Shown: in pieces, positions 1 to 11,469 of the stretch
Position numbering within the stretch: the stretch's first letter is position 1
How the letters are laid out: each line of letters begins with the position of its first letter
Origin: Neoconidiobolus thromboides FSU 785
Taxonomy: Eukaryota > Entomophthoromycota > Entomophthoromycetes > Entomophthorales > Neoconidiobolaceae
Reading direction: 5' to 3'
NCBI GenBank assembly: GCA_025603075.1
Contig: MU626405.1
Coordinates: forward strand, 1 to 49,186
DNA length: 49,186 nt
The notes under the pieces: generated by a model
Database searches by the model: none
Seen by the model: the letters and a program-made list of their open reading frames with translations, nothing else
Told to the model about the DNA's origin: nothing
Made by a program: the position numbers and the translations under genes

Positions 1-95
1 GGATGTTTTTTTGACTTCACTTTTTCCATCTTTTAAGCACTATTTGAGCGGAAAAATTGCTAGTAAAATTCTTATACAAAAATACATTCTCATAT
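1..95 (+). mobile_element. MITE-like element, copy 1 (cut by window start)
   Basis: The window opens inside this copy. The first bases of the left end are missing and the right end finishes at catat (91-95). Internal landmarks shared with the family are a pyrimidine-rich left arm, a central block containing ctatttgagcggaaa, and a right arm with aaaatacat. I call this orientation plus (the gagtgtttttt end first). Confidence 0.85.
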
Positions 96-3000
96 TATAC
101 AATAAAATATGAAATTTTGTACGATATTTTCATATTTAAAAACAGAGTTAGTTTGAGTATAAATAAAATAAATAAAGATTTTTTTACAGCATACTTTATC
201 AAAAAATTCAAAGGCGCTATATTTTATCATCTATAAAAATGAGTATTTGATTAGAATAAAATTAAAATGATTAATAAACTAGATATAGGAGTGTTTTTTT
301 TGACTTCATTACTTTTTCATTTTTTAAGCACTATTTGAATGGAAAATTTATTAGTAAAATTCTTGAACACAAAAATACATCCCCATATTCTAAAATATGG
401 AATTTGACGAAATGAAAAATCAGAAAATAATTAAATTTTATTTTTATTTTTTACCCTATAAACAACTTAAAAGTAGATACTTTTTCATACTATCGGTGAT
501 ACTATTATCAATAGCAATAAGGAAACATCCTTTTTAAATTTAAATCTTTACTTATCATTTTAGTATCAAAGATCAATTTTAATCTTTATGCTCAATTTGC
601 CTTTTTTGTAAGAATCAAAGTTGGAATAAAGTTGAACCTTAGGCTTAAATTAACTCATATTCAATATATTTAAAATTTTGAGAGAACTCTAGACTCTCAG
701 TGCTTTAGTATTCGAGGAATTTTTATAATGCCTTTCTGTTAAGATTTTTTGAAACAAATGTATTTTTTATCTACTATAACAAATTTAGATAATCTAGGTG
801 CTATTTAGAATGAATTTGTTATATTTATGATAATATAATATGCTTTTTATTTTCAATGTTTTTATTTCAAAGCCTGAAATTTGAGTAAGCCATGAAAATA
901 GAAATCATAATAGAAATTTAAACAGTGCGCTATAAAGTCCAAAAAAAAAAATTCTTTTTAAGGGTATACTACAACACAATAATAAAAAAACAACACTTAA
1001 AGCTTCAGAACAATCCTAGTAATTTTGTAAATCGATGGAATAAAATACTGCTTTATGAATACTTATCAATCCTATTAAAAATTAATCGATAAAGTAGAAA
1101 TTTTAAAAAAAGTGATTCCTTGTTTCATGCAAAAAGTGACTTGTAAAGCACTCAAATTGAGTAAATAACTCAGATACATTCCTGTACACTAGTTTTAAAC
1201 TTTTTTGTATCAGCGTTGGAGTTCGTTAGAATCCTATTATAACGTTGATCGAATATTAAACAGTGGTTGATTATTTATTATGATATTAAACAATTGTATA
1301 AATTAACTAAAATAATTTTTTTCCCAAATATGAAATAAATTGAATTAAGTTTTGGAAAACAAAAATCAGGAAATATAGAATAAAATCGCTAAAATGTTTT
1401 AATTAAATTCTACCGAAGTCATGAATATGCTTCAAGTCATGGAATATATTTTTATTCATACATTCTTTATATGTATTATCGGGATAGGTATACTTCTATA
1501 CCTTTTCTCTGATGTGAGTCCTTCTACACTGTACGTCAATTCGACTTTTGCAATAAAAGTGAGCCAGTGAAGTTAATACCAACATGTCAATCAATAGTAG
1601 ATAGTATTTGGGAATATAAAGCAAAACAAGAATAGTATACTAATTCAATTTTATTTTATTAGAATATTCTAAGAGTATAGTAATTATATTAAAGTACATT
1701 TGATGTGTAACTTGTAAATATTTTTATCTAACGAATAAAACTTTATTTAGAAGTTGTTTTGATTTCTAACCAAATAATAATTAATAACGTTTTGCTTCAT
1801 AGTAGATTATTGATTTCATAAATTGAAGTATACTGATAAATAATAGCCTTTTTATATCATACAAAGAACGCTATACCCCTTTAATTTTATTTGACTCATA
1901 AATAAGATAGGTAAATATCGTTACTAATAAAGTAAAAGGTAATAGGAGTAACTATTAATAATATTGTTGAGTGACGTCTGAGACTAATTAAGCATTTATT
2001 AAATACACTAAGTATAAATGAGATCATATCAAAAGGAAGAGTAATAATATGAAATAACATATTAGATCATTAAGAAAATCATACTTGAAGATTTTATTTT
2101 TATCATGATAAATATCACTGTTTAATAAAGCTTCAATTTTGTAAGGTTAGTAAAATGAGGCAACATAAAATTTTATCAGGTTAAAATTTAAGAAAAATTG
2201 AACCGTCAAGTAAGTACCCCAATAAAATTAAACATCACTTGTTATAGCCAAAAATGAACCTTATAGATAAAGTTAAAGGTAGAATTTGGCTAAACGGATG
2301 ATTCAATACAAATAGACTTTTAATTAATAATGTTGCACTTATTCTGTGTACCCAGTATCATTTAAATATTCAAGGCACCCAAAAATTGGGCTTAAAAAAC
2401 ATTAAACATACTTTAATATTGGGTAAATACAAGTTTACTTCCCTTATTTTATTATTAATCAAACCCCTTGTTTTTGCCCAAAACTAGCCGTTGTCAAATT
2501 AGAAACAAAACTAATTCATTTTATCCCTTAGTAAATGAATTCATCGATGAAATAACCCTAAATTTATTTTATTCTCTTAATTATGACTTCATTAAATTCA
2601 TTTTTTTAACATTTCAAACAGATTTTGGTTAAAAATAGCTTGAAATAGGCTTATTATTCAAATTGTTGAGGTTATATTATTAAAACAAGATGAAAACTTT
2701 TGTGCAAATATTTTGTTTGATTGTAATAAAATCTAAATCTTTTTAAAATATTTTAAATAAATATTTTAATTATGATCCAATTAAACTAAATTTATTATAA
2801 TATAATGAATTAATATAATACTAATCTTATTACAAAACCTTATCTAATTATACCTTGAGAGGTGCTATTAAAATAACTTTCTTTATTTAATGCTAATTTG
2901 CATTGAACTTGGCTGCAATTTTATTATTTACTCAATAGTCATTGATTTTTATCTAACCCAATCAGTAGCCTTTATCAATAAATTATCTCATAATCTTCAT

Positions 3001-3264
3001 CATGATTGGACTAAAAAGGTACCTTTGCAATTTTTCCGGGTTTAAATTACTTAAAGTGATTTAAAATGGACTACCAAAAAAGGAATACCATCATTATGCT
3101 TGGGCAAATATATCATTACCATCATCTTAAAAAGTTTTTTATCTCAAAAGTTGAATTCATTAATAATTGAGCTTCGTTTTTTATCTGTTTATTTAAATCG
3201 TTTAATTTAATACTGTTTATTTTTTAATATAATATTTTGGTTTCGTTTATATCATTCAACTTTA
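96..3264. other. Gene-free AT-rich stretch
   Basis: No open frame with recognisable protein content on either strand. Contents are one further copy of the short inverted-repeat element (283-388), homopolymer runs and a small hairpin near 2378 (cccaaaaattggg). The last few hundred bases should contain the promoter of the TPR gene, but I see no diagnostic element. Confidence 0.6.
283..388 (+). mobile_element. MITE-like element, copy 2
   Basis: Complete copy of about 106 bp, from atatagga to ccccatat. The ends are imperfect inverted repeats: the left gagtgtttttttt corresponds to the reverse complement of the right aaaaatacatcccc. It is flanked by TA on both sides, consistent with a TA target duplication. 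Confidence 0.85.
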
Positions 3265-4265
3265 ATGAGTAGAATACTTGTTAAACACGATGTTATCACT
3301 CCCACAAAGGAGATCGATCACTACTTTTCACTTCCAAAAGCATCGGGTAATTCAACGCCTTCGATAAAAAGTACTCAAGAGTGTTTAGCTCTTCGTGAGG
3401 TAGATTGTGAAACTTTTCCACCTGAAAAATACAATCACAACCCATTAAGTGAAGAAGAGTTATATGTCTATAAAGCGGAAATGGAAAGTTATTTACAACA
3501 AGGAAATATGAATTATTATAATAACAATATTGACCAAGCACTTCAGTGCTACCGTCAGGCTGTAATGCTTAACAATCAAGTTGGAAAATTCCTTCATAAA
3601 GATAGGGAAAAGTTTTTAAAATCGTGTTATCGTACTCCATCTAATAGCCATGGATTAACCCTAGCTACTAAAACACATACACCTTTGTTTGATAGAAATT
3701 ACGATGCGTACCCTCTGAAAAATCATTTTGAAATGCTAGATAGGCAAAATTCAATATTTTGGGATTGCATTGCTGCATGTTACATTATTCAAGTATGTTT
3801 AATTTATTGTTTATAAATCAATGATATTTATTTTATTTTATTTTATAGAATAAGTTTGAAGATTGTATAGATGCTTGTACTACGGCTTTGGATTTAACAC
3901 CAGGTTATAGTAAAGTACGTTTACGCAGGGCACAAGCCAATATTTCGATTGTTCTGCAGGGCGAACAAAATTTGAATCAATATGTTAACACCCCGTTGCA
4001 CCTTGATGAAGCTATTGAAGGTAAGTTTGTATTATACATTCTTTATGAAACATGAGCTTATACTCATTTAGATTTATCCTACTTAATGGTTCATGATGTT
4101 GATTATCGTAGCGATCTTGTTCGACATGAGTATATAGCTGCAAAAGAGAAATTAAAAAGTTTATTAGAAAAAAGAAATCGAGAAGATTTCACTAAAAAAA
4201 CTGAAAAATCAGTGCCCAAACTTAATTTAAAGCTTTATATACATCAAGAAAATAACAAACAATAA
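3265..4265 (+). CDS. TPR-repeat protein (three exons)
   Basis: The deduced exons are 3265-3792, 3849-4020 and 4072-4265, giving a continuous frame of 297 aa ending in TAA. Introns of 56 and 51 nt have GTATGT and GTAAGT donors and TAG acceptors. The protein carries tetratricopeptide repeats. One helix pair lies around residues 73-105 (YKAEMESYLQQGNMNYYNNN, then a DQALQCYRQA-type helix). A second set crosses the first splice junction at about residues 165-205, where FWDCIAACY is followed by EDCIDACTTALDLTPGYSKV. TPRs mediate protein-protein contacts, often as co-chaperone modules. No other domain, signal peptide or membrane segment is visible, so the specific role cannot be named. The C-terminal 40 residues are lysine-rich. 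A TTC-type co-chaperone is one possibility, not established. Confidence 0.82.
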
Positions 4266-5718
4266 TATCTTTATTGAAGTTTAACTTATAATGAGAAACT
4301 TTTAACGATAGTATGTTTTTGTATATAAGTTTTAAACCCTTTTAGTTCTTCCGCCTTAATTTTAATTTTATATTACTTCATGTATACCTTATATTATTTT
4401 TGATATTATAAATAGTATCAATATCAATCATACCGATTCCAATGAACATGATTCATTTAATTTAGTTAGTAATGCCTCGTTTAGGAACGTTTTTTTTATT
4501 AATATAATATGATTCGCAAAAGTGTGTTTGTTTTTATTCCTTAGTAGAGCTCGATCTTAACCTTTTATTTTACAATAATGGAGTTATAATAAAAATGTAT
4601 CAATTATGATTGAGTTTTATTTTTCGATTTGCCTCTTTTTCTCCTCATTTAGTTACTCTATACTTTTTTGGAGTGAATTTATCAATAATAAGCTGGTTCC
4701 TAGAGTTTATTAAGAGAATAATTTTTAATGTTTACCCGTTGCCTGAAGTTAAGTAGTACACCTCTTTACTTGTAACAGCTTCTACAGTATTTTCAAATAA
4801 ATTTAATGTTTTAATATGCATGTATACACATAATATTAATTTTGTATAGTAAATTGTAAGGTAAGTATTATTATATGGTATGAATATTATTTAATTATAA
4901 CTGTTTTACCAGGAATTATTAAATTTTTTTAAGTAAATCAGAAGATTTATATAAAAATAAAGATTTTGAAAAAGAAAATATTATTTAAAGAACTTTTATA
5001 ACATGATTTAATTTAATATTTGCAATAAATAAATAAATATGGATAGTATTCTAATATGCAAACTGTTTTTAAACAAAGACCATTAACAAAAGAGTGGTAG
5101 TAACAATGATAACAAAATTTTATTAATTTAAATAATTTTAATATTAAAAAACGCAACTCAAAACGAGTTAATTCTTTATTTTCCGTTCAAAAATGGGATA
5201 AATCAGAGCATAAATAAGTAAATAAATAACTTATTTTACGTTTTAAAGCAAGAAATTAGCTTGTTTTGATAGTCTTTAATTAACATAATAGACACCCAAA
5301 TTTAATATGGCTTAAACCAGAGGGAGGCTTAAATTCTTAAAAAATAAAGTTAGACATTAGCTAGGGATTAATTTGAATTGAGTCTTTTTCTTTAAAACTC
5401 GAAATAAGTCTAGTTTTTAAAATTAAATATATAAATTGAAGTTGATTGAGTCACAATAAAATTCTGTAACCTTTTTTTTGCAATAGTTAAGTCATCAGAT
5501 TAAAAACAAATAAATTGTGGATGGCTCTTGTTTTACATTGGACTTTTTTTAAACAATATAAAACAGAGGTTTATTTTAATACACTTTTTTTGTGAATACA
5601 TTTAAAGGGACACTCAAAAGATAAGGGATGTTACTTTAGATATGTAAAGCTATAAGATAATATAGATAAATTTATCAATTATATTAGCAATGGTTTTTAG
5701 CTTGATACAAACTAAGCT

Positions 5719-5822
5719 ATATGGGACTGTTTTTTTTGGTTTCATTATTTTTCCATTTTTTAAGCGCTATTTGACTGGAAAACTGTTGGTAAAATTATTA
5801 ATAGAAAAATCCATCGCCATAT
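5719..5822 (+). mobile_element. MITE-like element, copy 3
   Basis: Runs from atatgggactg to the ccatat at 5817-5822. The right end is more diverged than usual (ccatcgccatat). It shares its last four bases with the left end of copy 4, so the two copies sit head-to-tail on one shared TA-containing junction. Confidence 0.85.
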
Positions 5823-5925
5823 GGAAGTGTTTTTTTTGACCTGATTATTTTTTCCATTTTTTAAGTGCTATTTGAGCGAAAAATTTATTAGTAAAACTCT
5901 TAAACACAAAAATACATCCCCATAT
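5819..5925 (+). mobile_element. MITE-like element, copy 4
   Basis: Complete copy in the same orientation as copy 3, starting atatggaagtg and ending aatacatccccatat. Directly abuts copy 3. Confidence 0.87.
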
Positions 5926-6172
5926 AGTGATTATAAGATTTATCCCAAGACTCAAAAAAACTCCTAGTCATTATTATATTTTTATATATAATAGAAATAA
6001 ATTAAATTAAAGGCTTAAAACATCTAATATTTTGATATTATGTAAAGTATAGGCATTGTCTATTATATCTGATAAAACAAATATTGCTTAAGTTATCCAA
6101 ATAATTTTTAAATTTAAATTTTATATTCTTTAATGGTAAATTATTTATCTAATTTATAGGATGATAGCAAAC

Positions 6173-6279
6173 ATATGGGAGTGTCTTTTTTGACTTCATT
6201 ATTTTTTCCATTTTTTAAGTGCTATTTAAGTGGAAATTTTGTTAGTAAGATTCTTAAATACAAAAATACACCCCCATAT
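6173..6279 (+). mobile_element. MITE-like element, copy 5
   Basis: Complete copy from atatgggagtg to cccccatat, with TA on each side of the tggg...ccca core. Confidence 0.87.
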
Positions 6280-6621
6280 GGATTTTAAAGTAGTCAATTA
6301 AACATTATGTTTCTCATTATACAGTATACTAAAAAACATATCGCAAAAAACGTTTAACTATACAAAAAATATCTATACATACTTACTACCATTTAAATCG
6401 AAAATCATAATAGTTTGGAAGAGTAGGTCAAAAGTCTGTAAAATGAAGGGGTTAAAGAGAGGCTGGAAATTTTTTTAACAATTCAACTCTGTATGTGTTC
6501 TAAATAAGCTATATACAAACATTTGTATTCATCAGATTACTCCTTCTTAAGATATGGTTGAAGGAAGTAGCTATTACTAACAAAACATTTGTTAACAATT
6601 TGACTCTTGTCCTAATAAAAA

Positions 6622-6718
6622 ATGGGGATGTATTTTTTAAGAATTTATTAAAACCTTTCCACTCAAATAACGCTTGAAAAATGGAAAAAATAATGAAGCC
6701 AAAAAAACATCCCCAAAT
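6622..6718 (-). mobile_element. MITE-like element, copy 6
   Basis: Inverted copy (atggggatg end first). The core tgggg...cccca is flanked by AA on both sides rather than TA, which helps define the two-base target duplication. Slightly shorter than its relatives. Confidence 0.85.
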
Positions 6719-8137
6719 GTTATAATGAATTACAGTGAAGTTTTGATTATATTTCAATAACGAATATTTAATTAATATTGAATTCGAAAATATAAATCAA
6801 TAGACTATACAATAAATTTGTATGAAAAAACACAAACGCTACAATTTCTACTACGTAATAACTTTGCTATACTTCTTAGGGAAGCCCTTCTAAAAGCTGT
6901 AATGTTTTTTCTTTATATTTCAAAAAGTAATAATTTAATTGATTCAAAATTTTGTTTACATATTAACAATACTCTGTATAATAAATCCAAAAAAATCTTA
7001 CTTCCAAGCACTTTTGATTTACTTTATATAACACAAAACTATTAAATAAAGTTTCTATAAGTGAGAATTGTATTTATTTATTTTATTACGTTAGGAAGTA
7101 TAGCTAAAGCTACAAAATGCCTTGAGCATTAACAAATTTAATGTCTAATGTAAAGTATTTGCTATGTTACTATCGAATCAAAATAGTCGAATAGAAGATG
7201 GTTTTAGAAAGGCAAGGAATAATTCATTCCAGCCCTGCCTAACGTTAGTCCCACTTTCCTAAATATCAAAATAAGTTTGTATAAAACTGAATTTGAAGCA
7301 CCCAGACGTATCTTATCCAGATCTGAAGCAGGTAGTTGTAAATTTAAATATTTTTCTTCAATTGGGTAATTAATTTCTTCCTCTCTCCTACTCCTTGTAT
7401 ATCTTTCTTCACCCTAAACTTCCTTTCACCTAAATTTCATTTTACTCACTTTTACTTTCAACAATAACACAGCACCTGGGACTTTTCACCCTTTTAAGGT
7501 TTAAAATAAAGTACTTGGATATTATAGATTTAGTCTAAACGGGGGTAATTTTTTTAGTATGTCATTCATTTGTTTAAAATCTTTAATGATAGTAAATTTT
7601 ATCAATACAATTGTAGTTTTAAATAAAAATATGGTAAGTTAAAAATTTAATATCGTTTAAATTAAATCTATAATAGTAATTTTCATTAATAAACCAAAAT
7701 TAAACTTTAAATGGGAATTTTTAAAAAATGAGCTGCTTTTCAATTATTGTATATAATCTGATGCACTTAATTTTGAGTCTAATATTTTGAGCTATAGCTT
7801 GAAATCCTAGACTCTAATTTTAACTCCTAAATTTTACATAAACTTCGTCCTAACCTATTAACTAATCTTAACTAGATAATTTTTATAGTCTTTTGGTTTT
7901 TCTTAACTTTTCTAAATTTTTATTTTGTAGTAAATTGGTTTAAACATAAGAGCATAGGTTGACTTGATATCAAATTAGCTTGATTCTTCACAATGATGCG
8001 AAAGTTTAGGGGTAAAATATTGATTCTAAATTATTTAGATCAACCCATCAATTTTAAATCCTTTCTTTTTTATTTATTCAAATTTTATAAATGCCCCCAG
8101 CGGTCAAAAACAGCCATAAATAACTGTTTAAAACCTA

Positions 8138-10586
8138 ATGGGAAGCAAACATGTAAAAGGAATATGTAATAATTCAACATAGTCGGATAGTGTGATAGAA
8201 ATTTCAGATGATGAATCTGATGAAGAAAATTACGATCACATATAGTCAGGTAATATGGTAGAAATTTCTGATGAAAATCTGTAGAATAAAATCATGAGCA
8301 AATACAATCAAATATCTTTGCAAGAACTAAAAAACTTATAGCGTGTATTTAAAGATGAGCCTACAAAAGAGATTTATGGGCCAGAAACTGGAGATGATCT
8401 AACAAGGTTCATAAATGATGAATGGCGCACAACTGAAGCATGTTATTTAAAAATGCTTGATCTCTGGAATAATACTTACAGTGGATAGGATGAATATTAT
8501 TTAAACATAGCTAATGTAGATAAATTGGATCATTTAAATAGAATTAAAAAATTCAACCCAATTGTTGTTATTACCAGGAAGCAATTGTCGAAATTCAGCC
8601 CATTTATGTTTTATATTGATAGGATTATTGTATATTTAGAAATCCAACTACCAAATTATCTGAAAGGAAATTAAAAGCGCTTCTAATATTCACATTATTT
8701 AGCTTTGAGCTTATCTATAATGATGATTCTGGATGTGATACAAATGAAATTCAATACTTCGTTGCACCAACTAAAACCAATAAGGATATGGATGGTTTAA
8801 TCGATTGGAATGCAATAAATAAAGAACTAATCCGCCTAGGTGCCCTGACTTTAGTTAACATAGAGGGTTGATAGTTTATAATCTAGCATATAATCACGTA
8901 ATATACAAATTGAAGGGAACTAGGTATGGTCTTACTACAAGTTGAATAATACCTACAGGTAGTTGTATGGAAGGAAGTAAATATATGTCGTTTGATGGAT
9001 ACTATAGAATAGAGTTAAGCTGTGTAGTTATGGATTCAGATTGACATATATTAAAAGGAGAAAAAATAAATGTTGGGCTTGATTATTTAACTCAATACTC
9101 TAATCAAACAATAAGGTAAGTCGGTAATGGTGTAACTTATTTATTAGAGGAGTCCGTGTTGGTATATACATTATCTTCTACTTTATTTAACTTTACGACG
9201 TTACTGCCTTCCTTAATATCAAGATCAGATACCTTGGTTTCAATAAGGGAAGTTGAAGTCAAACTTCAATTGCCTAAAATATTTGATGAATGTCTACTTG
9301 AAGCATTAATATTACTATCAAGTAATAGATCAATGAGCTATAATAGATTTGTATTTTCTAGAGATGCTTTTTTTTAAATTTGATTCCTTTCATATACGCC
9401 TTTTTAAACTTTCTAGTTTCTTATGGTAATCAGATGAAATGTTGTTTTAAAACGCATAGTGATGGAAACTTATTTGAACTTCATGAGAATTTAATACTGT
9501 ATTTGTATTTCTTTCTCTATGATTTTTTTGAAGTAAATTGGTGCCCCTTTATTCTAGAAGTACAAAAAAATCTAATATTTCAAAGATTACATTTAGAATT
9601 GATAGTGAAATATTAGCAAATGTTATCGAGGCTATCCTGGCAGCTTCTTTACTATCCAGTGAAGAAGAATTAGGAATAAAATACACCTAGGTATCAGGCA
9701 TAATACCAATTGGTTATGGAAATCGAGGTATCATAAAAAATCATCTAATTTTCCGAGACGGTATTGAAAGGGCTGAAATGCTAGTTGATTTTGACATTGA
9801 CCATGTCCAATCTGTAATCGGTTATCAATTTTAATTTCCAATATTTTTAGTTGAAGCCTTTGATTTTAATAATGATACTCACCCATTTATTTTGTTATCA
9901 ACAACTTGAATTTTTAGGAACCTTGGCTTTATTTTGCTCTATTGTATCTTATGTTTTTTTTGATTTCCTAGATGAACAACCTGGTATCCTTACTAACATT
10001 AAAGATATATTTACATTAGAAAGTACTTTAGATTCAATAATAATATCTCTGAATCTTTATGAACTTGTTATTCTTGATCCTAATACTTTGATAAAAGGCA
10101 TTGGAGACTATATTAATATTTTCGAAAGGTTGAGGGATTGTAATAAAAGAAATGATCTTTTAAATTATTTTTATAATGACAGATCATTACAGCGTGCTAG
10201 TTCTGTATTAATAACAATTTTTGGAACTGTGCTTATTAACTCAAAATTTAATTTGGATGGAGTACAATATATATTTAATGAAGCCGTCAAGTTTGCTTAT
10301 GATCACTATTTTAAGTTAGATCATATCACTAAAAATCCAGAGATCCAACTTGATATATATATAAAAGTAAACAGATGTGCAAAGCTAAGTTATTTTTATA
10401 GACATACTATAAATACAGGAGGTATATAAACATTGATTTGTGGTATTAAGGCTCACAGCTATTTGTTTACAAGTGGAGAAGGCTATAAAATTATTAATTG
10501 AGAGGATTAACGCAGGATTAATATCACCTGAAAGGCTATAGACTTATCGCATTGAGGTTAACCTAAGGAAAAAAGTTATAGAGTAA
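8138..10586 (+). pseudogene. Dicer-like RNase III relic (C-terminal half, heavily disabled)
   Basis: Reading across frames recovers the order of a Dicer C-terminal half. A connector segment contains IVVITRKQLSKFSPF (near 8560). A PAZ-type region follows (IQYFVAPTKT, IDWNAINKELI, VIYKLKGTRYGLTTS, YMSFDGYYRIELS, 8740-9030). RNase IIIa starts with LLPSLISRSDTLVSIREVEV (about 9195) and MSYNRFVFSRDAFF, then ILANVIEAILAASLLSSEEE (about 9610). RNase IIIb runs from VQSVIGYQF through ILTHLFCYQQLEFLGTLAL (about 9885) to INSKFNLDGVQYIFNE (10231-10280). A tail with AIKLLIERINAGLISPERL (10476-10532) may come from the dsRNA-binding region. At least nine in-frame stops (mostly TAG) and several frameshifts break it. 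Acidic catalytic positions of RNase IIIb are substituted (the Asp after LEFLG reads Thr). No helicase domain is seen upstream. It cannot encode a working Dicer. Domain names rest on recalled family patterns. Confidence 0.83.
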
Positions 10587-11136
10587 AGTTTACAATCAAA
10601 GAAAGTTTATTAGGCATCTAATTTTTACCGTATTTGCTATCAATTTATATACTAATAATAAATTTTGTATGGCCATATTTATTGAGTAAGTTTTAAGTAA
10701 ATCACACTATCGAAGTAGTAGTACTATAGCTAAATCAAAATGTTTCGTCAAATTTTATTGTCAAAAACATCTTTGCCATTGAATTTTCCAAATCTATGAT
10801 ACTTTAAAGTTTATCCTAATATTCATTATTTTAGCATAAAAATAATTAATTTTTCAGTAGTGAATCGGTAATCAGAAGTCCTAGTTTTAGTTAATTCCAT
10901 TTTAATAGCGTTAACAATTTAATGAAAGTAAACTTTGGAGTGTCTTTTTTGCTCTAGCACTGTGCTTATTTTCTATACAATATAAAATTTTGAAAAAAGG
11001 ATAATATGCTGAAATAGAAAAAAATACTTTTATAAGTTAGTCACTAGACGCACACGCTGGAACCCTATAAAAAGCTAGGTTTTCAATTAAAAGCCTAACT
11101 GGATAGCTGTTTGGAAAAAGAATGGCTGAATAGATT

Positions 11137-11241
11137 ATATGGGGATGTATTTTTATGTTGAAGAATTTTACTAACAAATTTTCCGCTCAAATAGCCTTTA
11201 AGAAATGGAAAAAGTAATGAAACCAAAAAAAAAATACATAT
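11137..11241 (-). mobile_element. MITE-like element, copy 7 (left arm of a palindrome)
   Basis: Inverted copy from atatggggatg to acatat. It shares private variants with copy 8 (the cttcaacataaaa and ttcttaaaggc blocks in the same relative positions). The two are therefore more similar to each other than to the rest of the family. Confidence 0.87.
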
Positions 11242-11343
11242 GAGAGTGTTTTTTTAACTTCATTATTTTTTCCATTTCTTAAAGGCTATTTGAGCGGAAA
11301 ATTTGTTAGTAAAATTCTTCAACATAAAAATACATCCACATAT
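11238..11343 (+). mobile_element. MITE-like element, copy 8 (right arm of a palindrome)
   Basis: Plus-oriented copy abutting copy 7 at the shared atat. Together they form a near-perfect inverted repeat of about 207 bp that could fold into a long hairpin. Confidence 0.87.
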
Positions 11344-11469
11344 GCTTAAAAGTTCAAAATTTATTAAAAGAGAGCTTTTTAAAAAAAATGGGAATTTCTA
11401 AATTAGTTAATTAAATTAATATTTTATTTAATAAATAAATAAATAGCATTATAATAAACTGGATACTAG

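Larger units (their letters stand above)
4266..8137. other. Gene-free stretch with four MITE-like copies
   Basis: Nearly 3.9 kb with no supportable gene. It holds four copies of the short inverted-repeat element (two overlapping at 5719-5925, one at 6173-6279, one inverted at 6622-6718). Open frames at 6509-6757 (-) and 6818-7045 (+) look like chance frames; the first runs straight through an element. Around 7200-7480 the base composition is less AT-rich and there is a small hairpin (ggaataattcattcc, 7218-7232), but I recognise no protein there. Confidence 0.6.
10587..11469. other. Intergenic stretch with an inverted pair of MITE-like copies
   Basis: No gene. Between the Dicer relic and the 3' end of DENND6 lies AT-rich sequence, then a head-to-head pair of short elements (11137-11343). 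A possible solitary left end (tttggagtgtcttttttg, about 10934-10951) lacks the rest of the element. Confidence 0.6.

Noticed and set aside
6509-6757. Minus-strand open frame of 82 codons
   Set aside because: Runs through a MITE-like copy (6622-6718) and has no protein-like pattern outside it.
6818-7045. Plus-strand open frame of 75 codons
   Set aside because: Low-complexity AT-rich translation with no domain or homologous block; length expected by chance here.
8138-8672. TAG read as an amino acid (variant genetic code), suggested by five in-frame TAGs in otherwise coding-like sequence
   Set aside because: Intact genes in the window need no stop reassignment, the CDK gene ends at TAG, and the same region also has TGA and TAA stops and frameshifts. 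Decay explains it better.
10934-10951. Possible solitary element end (tttggagtgtcttttttg)
   Set aside because: Only one arm is recognisable; too short to separate from chance in AT-rich sequence.
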